A stretch of 6,746 nucleotides of DNA from Alphaproteobacteria bacterium CG11_big_fil_rev_8_21_14_0_20_44_7 (GTDB lineage Bacteria > Pseudomonadota > Alphaproteobacteria > Rickettsiales > 21-14-0-20-44-7). Shown here in pieces: positions 1 through 5,095 of this stretch (position 1 is the first letter of the stretch; every line of letters starts with the position of its first letter). The stretch covers positions 1 through 6,746 of the forward strand of contig PCXJ01000036.1 of NCBI GenBank assembly GCA_002787615.1, given 5' to 3'. Below the pieces are notes generated by a model. The model saw only the letters and a program-made list of their open reading frames with translations, did not search any database and was not told the origin of the DNA. A program made the translations under genes and the position numbers.

Positions 1-377
1 TTTGTCATTTCGCTCACCGGCTCTGAAAGTAATTTCTGTACCGCCTCGCGGGTAAGCTCCGTATCCATCAAATTATAGCCACGAATTACGGAAAGGGCAT
101 TTAGCGCGTCATTCCACAGCGTATATTCATCACTTTTTTCACCATATTCAGCTTTTGCTTTTGCGCGCAAATCATATAGCGCCGATAATTCCGATTGATT
201 AAATTTTCTATCATTAAACCCTTCTCTGGGTGTTGCAGGGACCTTGCTAGCTTCTTCTTCAGTGAGGCCTTGAGTTGTCTCGCTCGGTGATGTGAGTAAT
301 GCGGTATCAACAAGATGCAATGTATCTAAGACATAGTTCGTAGCTAACTCAAGTGCTGCTTTATTTACTGTTCCCAT
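1..377 (-). CDS. Hypothetical protein, N-terminal 125 residues, runs off the left window edge
   Basis: An open frame starts at the ATG in 377-375 and continues leftward to the window edge without a stop, giving 125 codons plus two bases. The protein starts MGTVNKAALELATNYV. It is mostly polar and predicted helical, with no signal peptide, no membrane segment and no cysteine. A loop rich in Ser, Thr, Glu and Pro lies near residues 29-52 (around TSPSETTQGLTEEE), followed by charged helices (LRAKAKAEYGEKSDEY, residues 70-85). I do not recognise the family. The frame is supported by a GGGGGA ribosome binding site 8 bases upstream and a good promoter further up, in an otherwise non-coding divergent region. 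Codon use resembles that of popZ and ilvD, so it belongs to the alphaproteobacterial part. It is transcribed away from popZ. The C-terminus is unseen, so a function could become obvious from the rest of the gene. Confidence 0.8.
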   Translation of the reverse strand, partial: MGTVNKAALELATNYVLDTLHLVDTALLTSPSETTQGLTEEEASKVPATPREGFNDRKFNQSELSALYDLRAKAKAEYGEKSDEYTLWNDALNALSVIRGYNLMDTELTREAVQKLLSEPVSEMT

Positions 378-385
378 TTTATTTA

Positions 386-391
386 TCCCCC
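386..391 (-). promoter_or_regulatory. Shine-Dalgarno site of the leftward hypothetical gene
   Basis: Read on the minus strand this is GGGGGA, followed by eight A/T bases and then the ATG at 377-375. Spacing and purine content are those of a strong ribosome binding site. It fixes the start of the leftward gene and is the clearest ribosome binding site in the window. Confidence 0.7.
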
Positions 392-409
392 AATAATTCA
401 AGTAGAGAG

Positions 410-438
410 CTTATATCAGAATAGTTAACAGAAATCAA
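410..438 (-). promoter_or_regulatory. Sigma70-type promoter with extended -10 for the leftward gene
   Basis: On the minus strand a -35 box TTGATT (438-433) is followed by a 17-base spacer and a -10 box TATAAG (415-410). The -10 is preceded by TGA, giving the extended -10 form TGnTATAAG. The predicted transcription start is near 403. This leaves a leader of roughly 25 bases that contains the GGGGGA site at 391-386. Box sequence, spacing and position agree with one another; it is a prediction from sequence only. Confidence 0.55.
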
Positions 439-480
439 CACTTTTATATTATTGCTTCTTAGACTCATTTTGCTAGAATA

Positions 481-509
481 TTGCGACTTTTTTAAATTAT
501 TTATATAAC
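481..509 (+). promoter_or_regulatory. Candidate promoter of popZ
   Basis: TTGCGA (481-486), a 17-base A/T-rich spacer and TATAAC (504-509) form a plausible sigma70-type promoter. Initiation would fall near 516, only a few bases before the ATG at 520, so the message would be nearly leaderless. This fits the absence of any Shine-Dalgarno sequence before that ATG. A weaker alternative is TTGCTA (470-475) with TAAATT (493-498), also 17 bases apart, which would leave about 15 bases of leader. The 378-519 gap therefore appears to hold two divergent, non-overlapping promoters. Confidence 0.4.
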
Positions 510-519
510 CAAATCAAAT

Positions 520-1344
520 ATGTCGGCACAGAAAGAGGTTCTTGAAAATATTAGGGATGTGTTATCCGGTAAGCAAGGCGTGCCCGAAAACGGAGAAGAG
601 AAAATGAGTGAAGATGATGATGTTTTGGAGCTAACTTCGCAAGTAAATGCGGATGGTTCTGTGACCGAAATTGCCCCAAAAGAGGAAGATAAATCCACAG
701 AGGAAGTTAAGGTGGCGGAAGTTGCAGAAGAAGCTGATTCTGACGATGATATATTGAGTGAAATTGATAAAACTCTTGCCGAACTTGATGATACTGAACC
801 ACAAAATGCGGATAATTCCGAGGAAAAACCCGCAGAAGCGGCTGAAATTGAGGATTCTGTTGACGTTAGCGAAGAAACTCCAAAGAATGACGAGGCAAAT
901 GAAGTTCCAAAGGATGTGGAGCTTGAACTAAGCGAAGCGGAAGCAAAAAGAATGGCAGAAGAAAAGAAAAAGGCTGAAGAGGCGGCGGCGGCTGAGGCTG
1001 AGGCTGAGGAAAAAGAAGAGGCTGTAGCTGAAGAAGCTGAAGAAGCGCAAGAATTTGAAGAAGTGGCGAGTGAGGCGGTTGTAGAGCAGTCATCCGATGA
1101 TTCTGAGATTATTTCTGATAAAACTGCGGCAACGGCAAAATCTTCAATTGAAAGCCTTGTCAGCCAGTTGGCCAATGATACTGATACTGACCCCGGCGCA
1201 CCTTTTAGGTCGGGAGAAACTGTGGAAGACCTTGTAAAAGAGATGTTGAAACCTATGTTAAAAACATGGCTAGACGCAAATCTGCCCGAGCTGGTTGAGG
1301 CAATTGTTCAGAAAGAAATTAAGAAAATTATCCCAAGGGATTAG
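520..1344 (+). CDS. popZ: PopZ-type polar organizing protein (DUF2497 family)
   Basis: PopZ forms a cytoplasmic polymer matrix at the cell poles of Alphaproteobacteria and tethers the chromosome origin by binding ParB and other client proteins. The 274-residue product has the family layout. An N-terminal helix (EVLENIRDVLSG, residues 6-17) corresponds to the EEILASIRRII helix of Caulobacter PopZ. A VLELT motif follows (residues 35-39), then a long disordered acidic linker (about 40-220). The conserved C-terminal oligomerisation helices end the protein (about 228-272), with ETVEDLVKEMLKPMLKTWLD matching Caulobacter TLEDVVRELLRPLLKEWLD. The linker here is Glu/Ala-rich and much longer than the Pro-rich linker of the 177-residue Caulobacter protein. 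The start at 520 is chosen because it keeps the N-terminal helix, although it lacks a Shine-Dalgarno sequence. ATG 604 (Met29) has a good one but would lose that helix. The next gene starts 11 bases after the stop. Confidence 0.92.
   Translation: MSAQKEVLENIRDVLSGKQGVPENGEEKMSEDDDVLELTSQVNADGSVTEIAPKEEDKSTEEVKVAEVAEEADSDDDILSEIDKTLAELDDTEPQNADNSEEKPAEAAEIEDSVDVSEETPKNDEANEVPKDVELELSEAEAKRMAEEKKKAEEAAAAEAEAEEKEEAVAEEAEEAQEFEEVASEAVVEQSSDDSEIISDKTAATAKSSIESLVSQLANDTDTDPGAPFRSGETVEDLVKEMLKPMLKTWLDANLPELVEAIVQKEIKKIIPRD
592..600 (+). promoter_or_regulatory. Shine-Dalgarno-like site inside popZ, before Met29
   Basis: GGAGAAGAG lies with its GGAG core 8 bases before the in-frame ATG at 604. It would give a 246-residue PopZ lacking the N-terminal client-binding helix but keeping VLELT and the C-terminal domain. 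It may equally be just the codons for Gly-Glu-Glu in an acidic protein. It is listed because it competes with the start at 520, which has no such site. Confidence 0.25.
937..1059 (+). repeat. popZ: Low-complexity Glu/Ala-coding tract within popZ
   Basis: This tract encodes residues 140-180 of PopZ, almost entirely Glu, Ala and Lys. At its centre are three GCG codons in a row followed by three exact tandem copies of GCTGAG (991-1008). Such short tandem units can expand or contract by replication slippage in steps of two residues without shifting the frame. The protein segment is expected to be a charged, extended or single-helix linker. Confidence 0.7.
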
Positions 1345-1355
1345 GCTTTATTCCG

Positions 1356-2675
1356 ATGATTAGGATATTCGTATTTATATTTACCGTGCTTTTTGCCGCT
1401 AATTCTTGGGCGACAATTACCAGTCAGGAAGTGCAAACTGCGCGCACCACATATGTGCGCCATTGTATGTTCAAAGGCGGAAAAAAGGAAATATGCCTCT
1501 GTGCATTTGAAAAATCCTTAAAATCCATGGGTTATGAAGGGATTACGACTCTCACCACGCAGTTAATTGCAGAAACGGCAACCAATCAGAGCTTGGTGGA
1601 TGAGCTGACTAATCATACTACGGCATGCGTGCGTGAAACAGATGGTTCAAAGCAGGTTCTGGAAGAATTTATGTATGGTTCGGAGCTGCCTGCCCCGCCA
1701 ACTCCTACTGAAGAGCTGCAAACAAATACTCTGGTGCTTCCTGTTCCTCCACCTCCGCCGGGAACAGATGACGAAAAGGCGGCTGAAACTATAGATTCGA
1801 AAGAGGCTGAGAAGGATTATATTGCCGAACTTAAAAAGAAGCCCGCACCTTCTGCCGAGAAAAAGCCGCAAGATGAGCCGCTAAAGGAAAATGAGTCAGT
1901 TACGGTTGAAAAGCTCCGGCAAGGTAAGGGAAATCCGGCAAATGGCCATTTACCGGCATATTACGGCGAATATAATCGTATGTTCTTTCATTCTGCGGCA
2001 AATGGTGATTTGAAGGGTTTGAAAGCGCTCAGCCAGAAAATCAAAGATGTTGATATCATCAATGAAGAAGGAAACACGCCGCTGATGGTTTCAGCTTTGC
2101 ACGGGCAGTATGTTTCAGCGCAATATCTGCTTTCTTCCGGTGCAAAAGTGGATGTAACAAATCTTAAAGGGCAAACAGCCCTGCATTTCGCGAGTTTCAA
2201 CGGGCGTAGCGATATAGCGCAATTGCTCCTCAAGAAAAAGGCTGATGTAAATAAAGCTTATGGCACTGGTTTTACGCCATTGATTTTGGCGGTAATGAAT
2301 CAGAATTTTGATACAGCTAAGCTTTTCCTCTCATCCGGTGCGGATATTTCACTAGCCATGCAGGACGGAAATACGGCGCTGCATTTGGCAGCAACAAACG
2401 ATAATGCGGCAATGATAACACTCTTGCTGCAATATAAGGCAGATCCTAACGCGTATAATGTTGGCGGTCTGACTCCACTGATGATTGCCGCGCAGGAAAA
2501 TAAGCCGCTTGCTGCGCAAACTTTGCTAAATTATGGCGCAAACCCAAATGCGGTGGATTATTACGGCAGAAATGCGTCTGCAATTGCTGGCAGCCTGAAT
2601 AATCGCGAAGTACTGAATGTTTTCCTGACTTATAATGAAAAAATGCGCATGCGCCAGAATGGTTACACGCGATAA
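1356..2675 (+). CDS. Secreted ankyrin-repeat protein with four-cysteine N-terminal domain
   Basis: The product has 439 residues. A Sec signal peptide (MIRIFVFIFTVLFAANSWA, 1-19, likely cut after A19) sends it to the periplasm. A small domain (about 20-105) carries Cys37, Cys47, Cys49 and Cys91 in a C-x9-C-x-C...C arrangement, which could form two disulfides. A Pro/Lys/Glu-rich linker follows (about 110-195). The C-terminal half holds six to seven ankyrin repeats of 33 residues, starting near 206, 239, 272, 305, 338, 371 and 404. The inner ones show the consensus G-x-T-P/A-L and GADVN-like turns, while the first and last are degenerate caps. Ankyrin arrays bind proteins; the partner is unknown. 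The gene begins 11 bases after popZ, which suggests co-transcription, with only a weak AGG-type ribosome site near the popZ stop. There is no link to PopZ function beyond position, since the two proteins are in different compartments. Ankyrin proteins are common in host-associated Alphaproteobacteria, but this one looks periplasmic, not an injected effector. Confidence 0.85.
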   Translation: MIRIFVFIFTVLFAANSWATITSQEVQTARTTYVRHCMFKGGKKEICLCAFEKSLKSMGYEGITTLTTQLIAETATNQSLVDELTNHTTACVRETDGSKQVLEEFMYGSELPAPPTPTEELQTNTLVLPVPPPPPGTDDEKAAETIDSKEAEKDYIAELKKKPAPSAEKKPQDEPLKENESVTVEKLRQGKGNPANGHLPAYYGEYNRMFFHSAANGDLKGLKALSQKIKDVDIINEEGNTPLMVSALHGQYVSAQYLLSSGAKVDVTNLKGQTALHFASFNGRSDIAQLLLKKKADVNKAYGTGFTPLILAVMNQNFDTAKLFLSSGADISLAMQDGNTALHLAATNDNAAMITLLLQYKADPNAYNVGGLTPLMIAAQENKPLAAQTLLNYGANPNAVDYYGRNASAIAGSLNNREVLNVFLTYNEKMRMRQNGYTR

Positions 2676-2736
2676 TTTATTGCCAAACCCGCACTTTACC
2701 GCTAGTTTTCTTTCAAAATAACCAAAGAAATAAGCC

Positions 2737-4458
2737 ATGCCAAAGAAATTTGATAAATCAAAGCTTCCGTCACGCCACGTAACAGAAGGAGCGGAGCGTG
2801 CTCCGCATCGCTCATATTTATATGCGATGGGATTGGATAAAGAGCGCATCCATCAGCCGTTAATCGGTGTGGTGTCCACTTGGAATGAGGCTGCGCCATG
2901 CAATATTTCGCTTATGCGCCAAGCGCAAGTGGCAAAAAAAGGCGTGGCATCAGCAGGCGGAACTCCGCGCGAGTTCGCGACAATTACGGTGACAGACGGC
3001 ATAGCAATGGGGCATCAGGGTATGAAAGCCTCGCTGGTTTCCCGTGAAGTTATTGCCGATTCAGTCGAGCTAACCATGCGTGGGCATTGTTATGATGCAA
3101 TTGTGGGCTTGGCTGGTTGTGATAAATCCCTACCCGGTTTGATGATGGCAATGGTGCGCCTGAACGTGCCAAGCGTGTTTATTTATGGCGGCTCTATCTT
3201 GCCCGGTACATATAAAGGCAAGGATGTTACGGTTGTTGATGTGTTTGAAGGCGTTGGACAACATGCTGCCGGAAATATGAGTGTCGAGGAGTTGGAGGAG
3301 CTGGAAGCGGTTGCTTGCCCAAGTGCAGGGAGCTGTGGCGGGCAATTTACTGCGAATACTATGGCTTGCGTTTCCGAGGCAATAGGGTTGGCATTGCCTG
3401 GCTCATCAGGTGCGCCCGCACCATATGAAAGTCGCGACCAATATTGCTTCCAAAGCGGTGAGGCGGTAATGAATCTGCTTGAGAAAAATATTTTGCCGCG
3501 TGATATCGTGACCAAAAAAGCTCTAGAAAATGCTGCGGCAGTCGTGGCTGCAACCGGAGGCTCAACTAACGGAGCGTTGCATTTGCCTGCTATCGCGCAT
3601 GAATGCGGAATTGAGTTTGATATCCATGATGTTGGTGAGATTTTCAAAAAAACCCCGTATATAGCCGATTTGAAACCGGGCGGGAAATATGTCGCCAAGG
3701 ATTTATATGAAGTTGGCGGTGTGCAAATTGTTATGAAAACATTGCTTGAAAACGGCTATTTACATGGTGACTGCTTAACGGTAACCGGCAAAACTATTGC
3801 GGAAAACCTTGCTGATGTTCAATTTCCGGTAGGGCAGGATGTGGTTTATCCTGCCAATAATCCAATCACAAAAACCGGAGGAGTTGTGGTTCTGCGCGGC
3901 AATTTAGCGCCAGAAGGGGCAATTGTGAAGGTTGCGGGGATGAAAAACCTGCAATTTACGGGCAAAGCGCGCTGTTTTGACTGCGAAGAAGAGGCTTTTG
4001 CTGCGGTTGAAAATCGTAAATATAATGAAGGTGATATTATAGTTATCCGCTATGAAGGGCCAAAAGGCGGCCCCGGAATGCGTGAGATGCTCTCCACTAC
4101 AGCAGCAATTTATGGTCAAGGAATGGGCGAAAAAGTCGCGCTTATTACTGACGGGCGTTTTTCTGGCGGAACACGTGGTTTTTGCGTTGGTCATGTGGGG
4201 CCGGAAGCGGCGGAAGGTGGTGCTATCGGTTTGCTTCAGGATGGTGATGAAATAGTTATTGATGCTATAAATGGCACAATAAATGTGAATCTGGCTGATG
4301 ATGTGCTGGAAGATCGCAAGAAATCATGGAAACCGAGGGAGCATGATTATCAATCGGGTACACTTTGGAAATATGCGCAAACTGTTGGTAGCGCTGAGAA
4401 AGGTGCAGTGACTCATCCCGGTGCAAAAGGCGAAAAGCATATTTATGGCGATATTTAA
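2737..4458 (+). CDS. ilvD: Dihydroxy-acid dehydratase (EC 4.2.1.9)
   Basis: IlvD dehydrates 2,3-dihydroxy-3-methylbutanoate and 2,3-dihydroxy-3-methylpentanoate to the 2-oxo acids, the last common step to valine and isoleucine, and supplies leucine and pantothenate synthesis. It acts in the cytoplasm with an Fe-S cluster and Mg2+. The 573-residue protein looks full length. The three cluster cysteines of the family are visible: Cys55 (APCNISL), Cys128 (GCDKSLPG) and Cys200 (PSAGSCGGQFTANTM). D129 and K130, the latter being the lysine carbamylated in this family, are present with D87 (TVTDGIAMGHQG) as metal ligands. Ser476 in DGRFSGGTRG is the expected catalytic base. Length and motifs fit the shorter [2Fe-2S] type better than the 616-residue E. 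coli [4Fe-4S] type; this last point is inference. The ribosome site is weak (AAAGAAATAAG) and no clear promoter is seen in the preceding 61 bases, so read-through from the upstream genes is possible. No hairpin terminator follows the stop. Confidence 0.96.
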   Translation: MPKKFDKSKLPSRHVTEGAERAPHRSYLYAMGLDKERIHQPLIGVVSTWNEAAPCNISLMRQAQVAKKGVASAGGTPREFATITVTDGIAMGHQGMKASLVSREVIADSVELTMRGHCYDAIVGLAGCDKSLPGLMMAMVRLNVPSVFIYGGSILPGTYKGKDVTVVDVFEGVGQHAAGNMSVEELEELEAVACPSAGSCGGQFTANTMACVSEAIGLALPGSSGAPAPYESRDQYCFQSGEAVMNLLEKNILPRDIVTKKALENAAAVVAATGGSTNGALHLPAIAHECGIEFDIHDVGEIFKKTPYIADLKPGGKYVAKDLYEVGGVQIVMKTLLENGYLHGDCLTVTGKTIAENLADVQFPVGQDVVYPANNPITKTGGVVVLRGNLAPEGAIVKVAGMKNLQFTGKARCFDCEEEAFAAVENRKYNEGDIIVIRYEGPKGGPGMREMLSTTAAIYGQGMGEKVALITDGRFSGGTRGFCVGHVGPEAAEGGAIGLLQDGDEIVIDAINGTINVNLADDVLEDRKKSWKPREHDYQSGTLWKYAQTVGSAEKGAVTHPGAKGEKHIYGDI

Positions 4459-4515
4459 CTTTTTCTAACGAAAATTATAGACAAGATGGTTAAAATATGA
4501 TATATTCTTAAACAA
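4459..4515. other. Junction between alphaproteobacterial-like and Bacteroidetes-like sequence
   Basis: This stretch separates ilvD from an AT-rich block of different character. To the left, genes have mixed G/C and A/T third positions and alphaproteobacterial family membership. To the right, genes use mainly A/T third positions, lack Shine-Dalgarno sites and resemble Bacteroidetes proteins. The first right-hand gene lacks its 5' two thirds. Its readable frame opens directly after an in-frame TGA at 4498-4500, and residues encoded from about 4504 (ILKQL) may already belong to it. The break therefore probably lies between 4459 and about 4503. No inverted repeat, tRNA gene, transposase or target duplication is visible here. 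An assembly join is the simplest explanation. Confidence 0.7.
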
Positions 4516-4956
4516 TTGTTAACTATTTACACTACTAATATTGGTCAATGGGCTTATTTTATTATTGCAATAGCAGCACTAACAACAATGATTAGCACTA
4601 CATTGACTTGTTTAGATGCTCAACCCAGGGTAATGACAGAAACTTCTCAATTAATTTTTGGAATCTCTAATAAACAAAAAGATAATGCTTACTGGTTTTG
4701 GCTTATCACACTCATACTAGGTGCCGTAAGTATTTTATTCTATTTTTTAACAAACATGAAAGCAATGATAGATGTTGCAACTGCAATTGCATTTTTAACT
4801 TCGCCTATTATTGCAATACTTAATTATTTAGTGATTACAGGAAAAACAATGCCTGAAGACAAAAAGCCACCTTTATTTTTAAAAATTTTGAGTGGATTAG
4901 GTATTCTTTTCTTTTTAGGTTTCAGTATTTATTACCTATACATAACATTTATATAA
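4516..4956 (+). CDS. Nramp-family metal transporter, C-terminal fragment (5'-truncated)
   Basis: Nramp proteins are proton-coupled inner-membrane importers of Mn2+ and Fe2+ with about 11 membrane helices and 400 or more residues. Only 146 residues are present. The segment YTTNIGQWAYFIIAIAALTT followed by STTLTCLDAQPRVM resembles the helix-8 region of Bacteroidetes Nramp proteins (recognised from memory, not by search). Hydrophobic helices are visible at about 11-34, 60-80, 84-108 and 119-144 and would be helices 8 to 11. The DPGN motif of helix 1 and the metal-binding methionine motif of helix 6 are missing, so the fragment cannot transport. The TTG at 4516 is only the first permissible start; the frame is open back to the TGA at 4498 and there is no ribosome site. 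The gene was therefore cut at the junction and this is not a short gene in its own right. Codon use is AT-rich like the genes to its right. Confidence 0.72.
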   Translation: MLTIYTTNIGQWAYFIIAIAALTTMISTTLTCLDAQPRVMTETSQLIFGISNKQKDNAYWFWLITLILGAVSILFYFLTNMKAMIDVATAIAFLTSPIIAILNYLVITGKTMPEDKKPPLFLKILSGLGILFFLGFSIYYLYITFI

Positions 4957-5043
4957 AACACTTCAACTAACAATTGCTTGTTTATTACATTCTTAAAAAA
5001 CAATATAAATTTATTTTTATAGCACTATTTTTGAGTAGAATTT

Positions 5044-5072
5044 TTTGAAAGTAAATATTGTTTATATATTTA
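5044..5072 (+). promoter_or_regulatory. Candidate Bacteroidetes-type promoter of the TPR/PD40 gene
   Basis: TTTG (5044-5047), a 17-base spacer and TATATTTA (5065-5072) match the Bacteroidetes promoter pattern TTTG / TAnnTTTG except for the last base. Transcription would begin near 5079, leaving a short A/T-rich leader without a Shine-Dalgarno sequence, as is usual in that phylum. The rest of the 139-base spacer (4957-5095) is AT-rich with no convincing hairpin terminator for the Nramp fragment. In such AT-rich sequence, chance matches are common. Confidence 0.4.
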
Positions 5073-5095
5073 CACCATAATTTATTGAAATTTAA

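Noticed and set aside
101..313. Minus-strand frame of 70 codons in the left edge region
   Set aside because: It overlaps the better-supported frame starting at 377, which has a ribosome site, a promoter and no stop over 125 codons.
425..439. Imperfect inverted repeat GTTAA...TCAAC as a possible operator between the divergent genes
   Set aside because: Only 4 of 5 positions pair in each short arm; too weak to call.
866..1093. Leu/Pro/Gln-rich minus-strand frame
   Set aside because: Another shadow of the same Glu/Ala-rich popZ tract; its composition is an artefact of the repeat.
501..1175. Long serine-rich open frame on the minus strand opposite popZ (224 codons)
   Set aside because: It is the complement of Glu/Ala codons in a low-complexity acidic gene, which gives Ser/Phe/Ala without stops. 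It has no family features, while the plus strand encodes recognisable PopZ ends.
2676..2736. Possible promoter or terminator in the gap before ilvD
   Set aside because: No box pair with acceptable matches and no stem-loop could be found in these 61 bases.
3183..3698. 171-codon minus-strand frame inside ilvD
   Set aside because: It lies wholly within the conserved ilvD coding sequence, has no ribosome site and no recognisable domain.
4052..4255. Plus-strand frame of 67 codons within ilvD
   Set aside because: Out of frame with the conserved GRFSGGTRG region of IlvD, so a shadow.
4511..4976. The 8-base word AACAATTG on both sides of the Nramp fragment (4511-4518 and 4969-4976), as possible insertion target duplications
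   Set aside because: The word is short and AT-rich, the first copy lies inside the apparent Nramp homology, and no inverted terminal repeats or transposase are present. Chance is more likely.
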